This document shows positions 53,899 through 63,153 of a stretch of 64,000 nt of DNA, piece after piece. The stretch is taken from NCBI RefSeq assembly GCF_920984665.1, contig NZ_CAKLBP010000006.1, positions 248,001-312,000 of the forward strand. Direction: 5' to 3'. Numbering within the stretch: the stretch's first letter is position 1; every line of letters begins with the position of its first letter. The translations under genes and the position numbers were made by a program. Origin of the DNA: Pedobacter sp. Leaf170 (lineage in GTDB: Bacteria; Bacteroidota; Bacteroidia; Sphingobacteriales; Sphingobacteriaceae). A model generated the notes under the pieces. That model saw nothing but the letters and a program-made list of their open reading frames with translations. It did no database searches and was not told the origin of the DNA.

Positions 53899-56892
53899 TT
53901 AACGTAATGAAACATTTAAACCGAATACAAATGTTCTGGTTAAAGGATAATTATTGGTCCAATCGCCAGATCCTCTTGAAGAGTAATTGTTCTCCGGATC
54001 CCATCCAATCCAATTTGTAAAAGTGTGCAGGTTACGACCGCTCGCATATACTGTTAATCCGCCTAAATGTAATTTATCAAGCATAGATTGACCGAAAACA
54101 TAACTTAAAGTAACGTCTTTTATTCGCGTGTAACTTGCATCTGAAGCGTATCCATAACCTAAAGTGTTGTTATAAGATAAAGCCGGGCGGGTTTGACTCA
54201 TGTTTTCCGGTGTCCAGTATCCGATTTCTGCAGGTGTATTTCTTCTACCCGTTTCATCACCATAAGTTAAATCCTGATTGTTCTTTGTCATTCCTTGAGC
54301 GGTTTGAATGAAAACACTTAGATTAATGTTTTTATAGTGGAAAGTATTTGTTAAACCACCAGTCCATTTTGGAGCAGCTTGACCTAAAATTTTTCTATCA
54401 TCTCCAGTGATTTTTCCATCGCCGTTTAAATCGCTAAATTTTAAGCTACCAGGCCTTGCGGTTGGATCTTGTTTAGAAACATCTTCACCTGTTTGCCAAA
54501 CGCCAGTCATTTCATAATCGTAAACAACACTAATTGGTTTACCAATAAACCATCTGTTGCCTATATCATCTTTACCATCGCCATATAAATCGGTAATTTT
54601 ATTTTTGTTGGTTGCAAATACAACCATGGTTTCCCATCTAAAATCTTTACCGGCAAAGTTTTGTGTGTTTAACGTTATCTCTAAACCTTTGTTGGTGGTT
54701 TTACCTATATTTTCGAGTACGTTAGAGTAACCAGTAATAATTGGTAAACTTCTGCTTAACAGCAATCCACTGGTTTTATTTTCGTAAGCTTCAATACTAC
54801 CGTTAATTCTGTTGTTTAAAATTCCAAAATCTAAACCAATATTAGCAGTTTTAGTCGTTTCCCATTGTAAAGATGAGTTACCCAAGTTGGCTGGAAAAAC
54901 GCCAATTGTACTGATTCCGTTAAATGGTGAGCGACCAGTATTATCTGTTGTGATAGTACGATAAACACTAACCGCTTCATTACCAGTTTTACCGTAAGAT
55001 AAACGTAGTTTTAAGTTGTTAAAAAACTTGGCATCTTTCATAAAACCTTCGTTGGTAATGTTCCAGCCGAATGCTGCTGAAGGGAAAACACCGTATTTAG
55101 TTGTATTAGCACCAAAAACTGATGAACCATCTCTTCTAGCTGTTAAAGTGAATAAATAACGACTATCGTAAGAGTAAAATAAACGGCCCATTTGAGAGTT
55201 GATACCATATCTATCTCTGTAACTACCACTTGTTTGTGTAGAACCAGCACCGATATTATCCAAACCTAGTTCATCATTGATAAAACCTGTTGCACCTGCT
55301 GTAGTTTCAAAGTATTTACGCTCCTGAGAACTGTAAAGTGCAGTGATATCAAAGTGATGCTTTTTAATATCCTTTGAATAAGTTAAAATATTTTCGATGG
55401 TGTAGCTGTTTGTTGAAGAATTAAAACTTCTGGCTGTACCATTATTATCATTAGCTAAACGCCCAATGTAACTACCTTCTCTTTTAGGAAAGTAAGTGTA
55501 GCCAGCATTTAATCTATATTTTAAACCGGTTAAAGCTCCCGGAAATTTAACTTCGGCGTAGCCGTTACCATTTAAATTTGTTGTTCTGCTGATTTGAGTA
55601 GTTGTTAAACCTAATAAAGGATTGGTGTAAAGCTGCTCTGGTTCCATTGGAAATATTTTATATGTTCCATTTGGATTATAAAGCTGACCATAAGGGCTCA
55701 TAGCCGTAGCAAACAGTAAGTTTGCTCTGCCACCATCGTAATTATTGCTGGTTAAAAATAATGAAGTACCAACTGTTAAAAAGCTAGTTACATTTACATC
55801 AAGGTTAGAACGTAAACCAAGGCGTTTAAAATTATATCCTTTAACAACACCTTTTTGGTCTAAATAATCGCCTGAGATAAAATATTTCACATCCTGAGAA
55901 CCGCCAGATATACCAACATTATGGTCTTGAATAATTCCTTGTTGCGTAGCCTCTTTTACCCAATCTACTGTGGTGCCTGCATTATAAGCTGGTAACTCAC
56001 CAATATTTGGCACCGGCCTTTGCTGTACCTGACCTGTCTGCTTTAAAAAATCTGCATATTTTTGTGCGTATTCTGCGCCGCTTCTAGGCTCTAGTATGTT
56101 TGAAATATTTTCGATACCTGCATAACCACTATAACGAATAATTGGCTTGCCACTTGTACCCCTTTTTGTTGTGATTAAAATAACACCATTTGAACCGTTT
56201 GTACCGTAAATGGCAGTTGCACTCGCATCTTTTAATATCTCTACCGAAGCAATATCATTTGGGTTGATGTCGTTTAATGAGCCACCTGTTTTGCTTAATG
56301 GAACACCATCAACAACCACAAATGGGCCTGTACCTGCAGTAATAGAGTTTTGACCTCTGATTAAAGCATTTGGCTGACTTCCCGGAACGGTTGAGGTAGT
56401 AGTGACATTTACACCGGCAACAGCACCTTCAATTGATTGTAGAATGTTGGTAACCGGCAATTGAGATAACCTGGATTTAGGTACAGAAACCACCGAACCC
56501 GTTACATCAGAACGCTTCTGCGTACCGTAACCAACAACAACAACATCATTTAGTGTTTTATCATCAGCTTCATCAAGCTTTACGTTTAACTGATCATTAT
56601 TTGCAACAACAATTGTTTTGCTCGTGTAGCCTACGTAGCTATAAGTTAAACTTTCGCCTTTGGCTGCTGCAATTTTATACCTTCCGTTACCATCTGTTAT
56701 GGCTAATTTAGTGGTATTTACATTTTTTACGGTTACTCCTGGTATTGGTAAGCCTTTGGAATCTTGAATAGTACCGCTTACTTCTGTGATAACGCCTTGA
56801 GCGTATAGGTTACTGAAACCTGTATTAGCAATTAAAAATATTGCAAACAGTACCAGTAAACACCTTTTTGGTGATGGTAATTTTTTAAGCAT
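53899..56892 (-). CDS. susC: SusC/RagA family TonB-linked outer-membrane transporter
   Basis: 997 residues with a signal peptide (MLKKLPSPKRCLLVLFAIFLI...). Order: carboxypeptidase-regulatory-like beta domain (GTIQDSKGLPIPGVTVKNVN, about 40-110), plug with VVVVGYGTQKRSDVTGSV (about 116-133) and IRGQNSITAGTGPF, then the 22-stranded barrel ending in an aromatic-flanked C-terminal strand (TFVFGLNVSLR). No N-terminal FecR-interacting secretin/TonB signalling domain was noticed, so it is a transporter rather than a signalling receptor. It imports oligosaccharides with SusD. It has 304 bases of non-coding leader that may hold its own promoter. Confidence 0.97.
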   Translation of the reverse strand: MLKKLPSPKRCLLVLFAIFLIANTGFSNLYAQGVITEVSGTIQDSKGLPIPGVTVKNVNTTKLAITDGNGRYKIAAAKGESLTYSYVGYTSKTIVVANNDQLNVKLDEADDKTLNDVVVVGYGTQKRSDVTGSVVSVPKSRLSQLPVTNILQSIEGAVAGVNVTTTSTVPGSQPNALIRGQNSITAGTGPFVVVDGVPLSKTGGSLNDINPNDIASVEILKDASATAIYGTNGSNGVILITTKRGTSGKPIIRYSGYAGIENISNILEPRSGAEYAQKYADFLKQTGQVQQRPVPNIGELPAYNAGTTVDWVKEATQQGIIQDHNVGISGGSQDVKYFISGDYLDQKGVVKGYNFKRLGLRSNLDVNVTSFLTVGTSLFLTSNNYDGGRANLLFATAMSPYGQLYNPNGTYKIFPMEPEQLYTNPLLGLTTTQISRTTNLNGNGYAEVKFPGALTGLKYRLNAGYTYFPKREGSYIGRLANDNNGTARSFNSSTNSYTIENILTYSKDIKKHHFDITALYSSQERKYFETTAGATGFINDELGLDNIGAGSTQTSGSYRDRYGINSQMGRLFYSYDSRYLFTLTARRDGSSVFGANTTKYGVFPSAAFGWNITNEGFMKDAKFFNNLKLRLSYGKTGNEAVSVYRTITTDNTGRSPFNGISTIGVFPANLGNSSLQWETTKTANIGLDFGILNNRINGSIEAYENKTSGLLLSRSLPIITGYSNVLENIGKTTNKGLEITLNTQNFAGKDFRWETMVVFATNKNKITDLYGDGKDDIGNRWFIGKPISVVYDYEMTGVWQTGEDVSKQDPTARPGSLKFSDLNGDGKITGDDRKILGQAAPKWTGGLTNTFHYKNINLSVFIQTAQGMTKNNQDLTYGDETGRRNTPAEIGYWTPENMSQTRPALSYNNTLGYGYASDASYTRIKDVTLSYVFGQSMLDKLHLGGLTVYASGRNLHTFTNWIGWDPENNYSSRGSGDWTNNYPLTRTFVFGLNVSLR

Positions 56893-57196
56893 AGTTTTAT
56901 TTGGTTAGTTAGTTTTTTGATTTATTATCAATTTCAAAAAGAGATGTTTGAAACAATGGGGCTTTTAGTAAAAGCGGATGAGGTCTTAACTACTTGTCAT
57001 AAATTATTAATTTGGTTATCACAAATAAGAAGATAAATCGGCTTTATAGTGAGGGGTAGAACGGTAATTAAGCGGGGTAAAATTGGTAATTTTATGCAAA
57101 AAAGGGGCTTAAGGGCTATTTTTTAAATTTACAAACGTAAAAACTACGTTTATTTTAAAAAAGCCTGTTAGTCCCCTTCCGCATTTATAAATCCAA
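56893..57196. other. Long leader between the DUF2264 gene and susC
   Basis: 304 bases without a gene. AAACGTA (57133-57139) and TACGTTT (57145-57151) form a perfect inverted repeat with a 5-base centre, a candidate operator or hairpin about 240 bases before the susC start. No exact TAnnTTTG box was found. The length suggests a separate promoter or a structured leader for susC. Confidence 0.45.
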
Positions 57197-58447
57197 TTAT
57201 CTTAAGTCCTGGCTATGGTCATTCGGGAAATCTTCTCCCGACCAAATTCGCTGAGCACTCCATTGAGCTGCCGGGTTTGCCCAAAATGGGTCGCTGGCAG
57301 GTAATCCTAATGGGAGAAAAATATTTGTACAGATGTAAGGGCTGCCTTGATTATTATAAAAATCTCCTAAATCTGGTTGATTTCCGTATAAACCAATGGT
57401 TAACCAAAGATTATTATAAGTTGTTGGGCTCTCTAAAGTTTTTTTAATTACCGCAGTTAAGGCACAACGCACCTGGGCCGGGCTTAATTGTTTAGGCAAA
57501 GCATTTCGAAGCGCCATATCTGCCAAATGATGAAATGCTGCTCCACGGTAAATGATAGACCTGCCTGTTGCAGGATAAGTGCCATCAGTATTAATTAAAC
57601 GCTCTTGTAATATGGCATAACGCTCGTTTCGTTTTCTAATCTTCTCAAACATCGAATTATAATCCTTAACCTTTGCGCCGATTATTTCTGAGATTTTGGC
57701 CAGGTAAGGATGAATTACATAGCTATTGTAATAATCAAAGGCATAAGTGCTTCCGTCTTTATACATGCCATCGCCTACGTACCATTGCTCCATCTGCTGC
57801 AAAGCGTAATCAACCCGCATTGGGTCCCAGCTGTAGCCAAATTTTGCTAAAAAAGCCTCATTCATTGCAGAAAACAATAACCAGTTAGAAAATACCGGCT
57901 TAAACCTTTTCGTAGTTTCGATGGATTTCATCATTAAAAGCCTGTGTTTTTCACCTAAATTTTCCCAAAGCCATGGCGCTCTGATAAAAGCTAAAGCAAC
58001 GTATGATGCATCAACCAACTGCTGGCCACCGATATCATAATTCATAAAATCTTTAGCGTTTGAATCTAATGAATTTTTTAAGCCTTGTATTGCCCATTCG
58101 CGGTATTGCTTTCTTAGTGCAACTTCTTTTTCATCGCCACCTTCTAACTGTAGCCAAGGGGCAACACCACTTAAAACCCTTCCTAAAACCTCTACATATT
58201 GAACTTTTATTCTATGTTCTTTATTATCAATATGGATGGATGTAACCTTTGGCATATTAATCTTCAAACTATCTTTAGCCAAATTGTATAAAACAGGTTT
58301 AACCATTTTATCCATTTGCTGCAACCAAAATTGCCTGTCGGTTAACGTAGCGGTTTGCTTAATCGTTTTTTTCTTTTGGCTAAAAGCCGATGTTGAAACA
58401 GAAAGTATCAGTATAAATATTGATAGTTTAATTGCGGAATATTTCAT
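57197..58447 (-). CDS. DUF2264 protein (GH154-type)
   Basis: 416 residues with a signal peptide (MKYSAIKLSIFILILSVSTSAFSQ). It matches DUF2264 from VLGRVLSGVAPWLQLEGGDE through the ANEAF/LAKFGYSWDP and YGNQPDLGDFYNNQGSPY blocks, the latter around residue 350-370. As I recall, CAZy created family GH154 from such proteins and a B. thetaiotaomicron member acts as a beta-glucuronidase on arabinogalactan. Catalytic residues cannot be named here. It is 16 bases after the GH105 gene and 304 bases before susC. Confidence 0.85.
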   Translation of the reverse strand: MKYSAIKLSIFILILSVSTSAFSQKKKTIKQTATLTDRQFWLQQMDKMVKPVLYNLAKDSLKINMPKVTSIHIDNKEHRIKVQYVEVLGRVLSGVAPWLQLEGGDEKEVALRKQYREWAIQGLKNSLDSNAKDFMNYDIGGQQLVDASYVALAFIRAPWLWENLGEKHRLLMMKSIETTKRFKPVFSNWLLFSAMNEAFLAKFGYSWDPMRVDYALQQMEQWYVGDGMYKDGSTYAFDYYNSYVIHPYLAKISEIIGAKVKDYNSMFEKIRKRNERYAILQERLINTDGTYPATGRSIIYRGAAFHHLADMALRNALPKQLSPAQVRCALTAVIKKTLESPTTYNNLWLTIGLYGNQPDLGDFYNNQGSPYICTNIFLPLGLPASDPFWANPAAQWSAQRIWSGEDFPNDHSQDLR

Positions 58448-58463
58448 ATTATGGTTAGGTTTC

Positions 58464-59582
58464 TTATTTTTTTAAAAATCTGTAAAATTCGCAGCCGGCC
58501 AGTAAAAATGCACCTACACCAAAATTTGAGGTTGAATTTTGGTCAACAATTTGACCTGGAATGGCTTTCTCGCCAATCGGCTGAACATAACCCACTTTTC
58601 CGCTATCTTGCAATGCTGTTTTTGATAAATAATTCCAGCCCTTTAAAGCAGCTTCTTTATAAATTTTGTTTTTAAGGTAGCCATTGTTGATTCCCCAAAA
58701 TAAGCCATAGGTAAAAAATGCAGTACCACTGGTTTCGGGTCCGGGGGCATGTTCAGCATCCAACATACTTCTGGTCCAATAACCTTCCTTTTGCTGGCAT
58801 TTCACAATAGCATCAGCCATGATTTTATATTTCGTTACAAATTCATCTCTGTTTTTATCATCTTTTGGCAAATCTTTTAATACTTTGGCCAAACCTGCAA
58901 ATACCCAACCGTCGCCACGTGCCCAAAAATCTTTTTTGCCATTAACGCTTTTATGCTTTGGATATACATACTTATCATCTCTGTAATAAAGCCCTGCTTC
59001 TTTATCATACATAATGCTGTTGGCATAAGCAAAATATTCGTGTAATTTTTCTAAATATTGTTTATTGCCTGTGGTTTTATAGAGTTTTGTCATAACCGGC
59101 ATAACCATGTATAAACCATCCGCCCACCACCAATAATCGTTATTAGGAGTACTCATCTCAAACTCCATAACTTCTTTAGCCCTGGCAATTTTATATTCTT
59201 GCTTATCCAAATGATATAAATCTATATAAGTTTGAAAACAAATTTGCCAATCGCCAAAAAGTACATAATCGTCCGTTTCGCCATATTTGTATTTCCAGGT
59301 ACTTTTGTCTTTAGATTTTGCACCCATCCATTGATTGTGAACTGCCCAATCTTCAGAATATTCTTGATAAACCTTGTTCTGGGTAAGCGCAACCACTTCC
59401 ATATTACCGGTATGGTAAGCCGCATTATCCCAAAAGGAACGTACTTGCGGTGGATTATTGCTTTGCCAAAATTGGTTAGCCTTATCAATAATTTTCAGCA
59501 CCTCGGCTTTAGCTGGAAGTTTTTGAGCATAACTTGTTATTTTAAGTAAAACAAGCAACACAATTAAGAAATACTTTTTCAT
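58464..59582 (-). CDS. Unsaturated uronyl hydrolase, GH105/GH88-like
   Basis: 372 residues with a signal peptide (MKKYFLIVLLVLLKITSYAQ). An (alpha/alpha)6 barrel of the GH88/GH105 group, shown by WWWADGLYMVMPVM, WARGDGWVFAGLAKVL, DAEHAPGPETSGTAFFTYGLFWGI and a late NSTSNFGVGAFLLAG. These enzymes add water to the 4,5-unsaturated uronic acid left by polysaccharide lyases, on rhamnogalacturonan or on arabinogalactan glucuronic acid caps. Its presence implies that a lyase acts earlier. It lies 39 bases after the double-GH43 gene. Confidence 0.92.
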   Translation of the reverse strand: MKKYFLIVLLVLLKITSYAQKLPAKAEVLKIIDKANQFWQSNNPPQVRSFWDNAAYHTGNMEVVALTQNKVYQEYSEDWAVHNQWMGAKSKDKSTWKYKYGETDDYVLFGDWQICFQTYIDLYHLDKQEYKIARAKEVMEFEMSTPNNDYWWWADGLYMVMPVMTKLYKTTGNKQYLEKLHEYFAYANSIMYDKEAGLYYRDDKYVYPKHKSVNGKKDFWARGDGWVFAGLAKVLKDLPKDDKNRDEFVTKYKIMADAIVKCQQKEGYWTRSMLDAEHAPGPETSGTAFFTYGLFWGINNGYLKNKIYKEAALKGWNYLSKTALQDSGKVGYVQPIGEKAIPGQIVDQNSTSNFGVGAFLLAGCEFYRFLKK

Positions 59583-59621
59583 CTGTTTATTATTTTAAAC
59601 TGTTTAAAAACATCAGTTTGT

Positions 59622-61772
59622 TTAATTTTTTATCGGGTTAATCCCTTTGATTGTTGGAATTACTTTTTTTATCGTTCCATCGGCATTGAACTCCATTTTA
59701 TCGATGCAAACTTCTCTATTGTATCCTGCGGCATCGCCCATTGTAATACCTTTAGGCAAATTAAAACGGTGGTAAATCATGTACCATTCATCTTTACCCG
59801 GAATTTGAATCACACAGTTATGTCCTGTTCCATAAATACCGAATTGTGGAGCTTTAGATAAAATCAAATTATCATTAGGGATGGTAATTTCGCCATTTGG
59901 AGTGTCAGAATAACCATAACGAACACGGTAATTTTCGCTTCTGGTATCATCTTCAGACCATAAAAAATAATATTTTCCATTACGATAAAAAACCTCTGTA
60001 CCTTCTCTAAAATCTTTATTTGGGGTAATCACTTTTATCGAATTTGTGTCGATTGAAACCATATCTGAATTTAATGGTGCAACAGCCATATAGCCATTCC
60101 CCCAATACAAATAACTTTGGCTTGTTTTAGGGTCAGTAAAAAGATCAGGATCAATTTCTTGTCCGCCTTTAATACCTTTTGGTTTCTTAGCAATTAAGGC
60201 TTTGCCGCTATCTTTAAAAGGACCATTTGGATTATCTGATACCGCAACACCAATTTTTTGAGCGGCTGTGAAATAGTAAAAATATTTATACTCGCTACCT
60301 ATTTTTTTCTCAGCTATGGTTGGTGCCCAAGCATTTCTTTTGCCCCAACTCACGTCTTTTTCCAAATCTAGAATTGTCCCTTCATCTTTCCAGTTTACTA
60401 AATCAGTTGATGAAAAGGTTTTAAAATATTTACCGCTCCAACCTGTAAAACCATCACTGGTTGGGTATAAATAGTATTTTTTAGTTTTGTTTGAATAGAT
60501 AATTTCAGGGTCGGCATAGTAACCCGATAATACCGGATTGTTGTTTATTTCAGCACTTGCCTTGTAGGTTTCGGCGGTTTTACCACCAATTGAAAGAGTA
60601 ATTTTAGTTGAACCTTTACTAAAATCTATCGGTTTATTTGGTGCAATGCTTATTCCCGGAAGGTTATAGAACTGCAAATCGACAGTTTTTAAGTTTGAAC
60701 CGTATTTTAATGGAAAGTAAACGGTTTTATCTTTTTCATCAATCACAATGTTATTTCGCTTTATAGAAGATGAACCGGCCGATTCGAGCACGGCTTTAGC
60801 ACTATACCACTTTGCTAATAAACGTTTCGCTTCAATAGCAGTAATGGGTAAAACTGTACCATGGCGTGGATGAAAATCCATGTTTACGGCTTCATCAATT
60901 ACTTTGAAACTGTTCAAATCGGTACTTTTTGTAAACTGATATTTACCTTTCATGTACACATCATACATTAGGATGTATTCGTTACTATTGTTTAATTTAA
61001 AAACGCCGGCACCTTCTACAGCATCTTTAGTTTGCTGCAAATATTTATCTTGAAGCACATAACCTCTGGTTAAACTTGATGAAACAGCCTTTTTTATTCC
61101 ATTTCCATTTCCTTCAGTTTTGAAAAAAAGATTATATTTTCCATTGCTATAAATAATATCACCATCTATACACGAGCCATTAGTCGGACTAAAAAATAAT
61201 TGTTTAGGCTCGCTTTCCAAATCTGTAAAATCCTTATTGGCATAGGCATAATAAATAATATCGGGCTGATTTCCATGTTTCATAGACCAGTATACCATAT
61301 ATTTTTTAGCCTCTGAATCGTAAATTGTTTGGGGCGCCCAAACCCTTTTTAAGCTATCCTGGTTTTTAAATCGGGTTTGAATATTTACAACTTTGGATGT
61401 CCAGTTCACTAAATCTGTTGATTTTAAAAGCACCATCGCCCGGTTAGAATCCCAACCTTTTGCAGATTCCATATCCGTTGCGACCATGTAGATTGTTTTA
61501 CCGTCCTCGCCCCTTAATATGTGCGGGTCTCTTACGCCACCTGTAGAACTAATTTTTGCTGATGAAATAACCGGTTGATTATTATTAAGCGCTTTATATG
61601 TATAACCATCCTTACTGATGGCAAAATGTATGGCTTCCTCATTTTTATCATTACCAGTAAAATAAACAAAGAGGTAGGCATCTAACTTTTGCTTATCACT
61701 CACTTTTTTCTGCGCAAAAATTTGCAATGGAGCAAAAGCCAGCAAAACATACATCCAAAACACTATTTTCAT
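59622..61772 (-). CDS. Protein with two GH43-like propellers in tandem
   Basis: 716 residues with a signal peptide (MKIVFWMYVLLAFAPLQIFAQ). An N-terminal GH43-like propeller, about 30-330, contains GGVRDPHILRGEDGK, KRVWAPQTIYD and VEGAGVFKLNNSNEY. A linker beta region (about 345-410, KTVYFPLKYGSNLKTVDLQF) leads to a second propeller, about 420-710, with GYYADPEIIYSN, NAWAPTIAEK, GGQEIDPDLFTD and FREGTEVFYRNGKYYFLWSEDD holding a complete Asp/Asp/Glu set. The fused pair may cleave two different linkages of the same polymer. It lies 33 bases after the BNR gene. Confidence 0.87.
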   Translation of the reverse strand: MKIVFWMYVLLAFAPLQIFAQKKVSDKQKLDAYLFVYFTGNDKNEEAIHFAISKDGYTYKALNNNQPVISSAKISSTGGVRDPHILRGEDGKTIYMVATDMESAKGWDSNRAMVLLKSTDLVNWTSKVVNIQTRFKNQDSLKRVWAPQTIYDSEAKKYMVYWSMKHGNQPDIIYYAYANKDFTDLESEPKQLFFSPTNGSCIDGDIIYSNGKYNLFFKTEGNGNGIKKAVSSSLTRGYVLQDKYLQQTKDAVEGAGVFKLNNSNEYILMYDVYMKGKYQFTKSTDLNSFKVIDEAVNMDFHPRHGTVLPITAIEAKRLLAKWYSAKAVLESAGSSSIKRNNIVIDEKDKTVYFPLKYGSNLKTVDLQFYNLPGISIAPNKPIDFSKGSTKITLSIGGKTAETYKASAEINNNPVLSGYYADPEIIYSNKTKKYYLYPTSDGFTGWSGKYFKTFSSTDLVNWKDEGTILDLEKDVSWGKRNAWAPTIAEKKIGSEYKYFYYFTAAQKIGVAVSDNPNGPFKDSGKALIAKKPKGIKGGQEIDPDLFTDPKTSQSYLYWGNGYMAVAPLNSDMVSIDTNSIKVITPNKDFREGTEVFYRNGKYYFLWSEDDTRSENYRVRYGYSDTPNGEITIPNDNLILSKAPQFGIYGTGHNCVIQIPGKDEWYMIYHRFNLPKGITMGDAAGYNREVCIDKMEFNADGTIKKVIPTIKGINPIKN

Positions 61773-61805
61773 ATCAATTTATATTGTTCGATTTTAATTA
61801 TTAAA

Positions 61806-63152
61806 CTATTTAGGCACAACCCATTTAAGCACTTTTACTTCAGTTGGCTTAATTTCAGCTTTACCTTCTCCATCAACCTGGGTTACATTTTGTACAAATA
61901 AATTAAGTATCTGCTTATTCTTCCACAATTCTGTATCGTACGATGGCTCCCAATCTCCCACGCTATATGAAGTTAAATCATTGATTGTCCATTTATTGCT
62001 TAAAATATCCTGATTGGTTGCAACCGAAACTTTGCTACCTCTTTCCTCATCACGAAATACTACAGCTACGCCATATTTATTTTGTTTTCTCCAGGTAATA
62101 ATCTGCGGACGCGAAATTGGAATCTTTTTGGTACCGCCGCCTTTAAGTGTAAAATCAGTTTTTCTAAAATTTAAACTATTCACTTTCCATCCCAATTTAT
62201 CCATGTACACTATATGATATTGAGGAAGCTCAGCAGGTTTGTTTCTCCAATAACCGGCAATAAATGCATAGCCATGATCATCAGCAAACATTGAGGTTTG
62301 GTTAATTAATTCGCTGTTTTGGGGAATTTTAAGCGCATACTCTGCATTCGATTCTGTAATTGGCAGTACATATTTTTCGCCATTACTTTTAATCCACGTT
62401 AAACCACCATCTATAGATTTTGCATAAGCTAAATCGTGGTTACTTGCCACATCCGGACTTTCTCTCCAAACCCAGGAGATGTGCAACCCACCCAATTGAT
62501 CTGTAGCAACCTGCCAGTAAGCATTTCTTTTGCCCTCGCCGTTTATTAATCCATCCTGTACCCGAACCCATGTTTTGCTTTTGATGGAATATCGGTTAAT
62601 CATCAAATTTCCGTTACCAGAGCCACCATCACGATAGAAAAACATTAAATCGCCGTTGGCGAGTTTATAAAATTCAGGATAACTTACTTTCTCTTCTTTA
62701 TCATTGAGCATTGCCGATTTCTCACTTAATTGAAGTGAGCCCGGTGCTATAGATTTTGCATAATTTAATTGGTTATTGTGTTGCCCCCATGCAATATGCA
62801 GATATCCGGAGCCATCAACCGCAATGCTTATAGATTTATGCGCATCCGTTGCATCGCCTTTGTAAGCTGTTTTTTGGCAAATCCAGGTTTTATCTTCTGC
62901 AGATCGCTTTGCTAAAACAACAAACTGATTATCATCATAAAAAGCCGAAAACTGTAATTTTTTATAGCTTACAATAGAGTTTTTGCGAAAAATAACCGTA
63001 TTGACTGAGTTTTTAGACCAACCATCTTTCGCTATTACACCAGACTGATAATTTTGTGCAGCACAATTAAATCCAACAAAAAACAAACAGACAATTAGTT
63101 TAAAGCCAAAGATTAATTTGCAAAGTATTTGATGATTTATTAACCTACACAT
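61806..63152 (-). CDS. BNR_4 family beta-propeller protein, possible lyase
   Basis: ATG 63152 is preferred over one 21 bases upstream because it leaves 1 base after the upstream GH43 stop (TAATATG). About 448 residues with an N-terminal signal-like span (FGFKLIVCLFFVGFNCAAQ). Repeats such as GSGYLHIAWGQHNN, GGLHISWVWRESPD, DDHGYAFIAGYW and VAVVFRDEERG indicate a seven-bladed BNR propeller (PF15892-like). Some such propellers are polysaccharide lyases, including ulvan lyases and, as I recall, rhamnosyl-glucuronate lyases of PL42. Its place next to GH105 suits a lyase, but this is inference. Confidence 0.78.
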   Translation of the reverse strand: MCRLINHQILCKLIFGFKLIVCLFFVGFNCAAQNYQSGVIAKDGWSKNSVNTVIFRKNSIVSYKKLQFSAFYDDNQFVVLAKRSAEDKTWICQKTAYKGDATDAHKSISIAVDGSGYLHIAWGQHNNQLNYAKSIAPGSLQLSEKSAMLNDKEEKVSYPEFYKLANGDLMFFYRDGGSGNGNLMINRYSIKSKTWVRVQDGLINGEGKRNAYWQVATDQLGGLHISWVWRESPDVASNHDLAYAKSIDGGLTWIKSNGEKYVLPITESNAEYALKIPQNSELINQTSMFADDHGYAFIAGYWRNKPAELPQYHIVYMDKLGWKVNSLNFRKTDFTLKGGGTKKIPISRPQIITWRKQNKYGVAVVFRDEERGSKVSVATNQDILSNKWTINDLTSYSVGDWEPSYDTELWKNKQILNLFVQNVTQVDGEGKAEIKPTEVKVLKWVVPK

Positions 63153-63153
63153 A

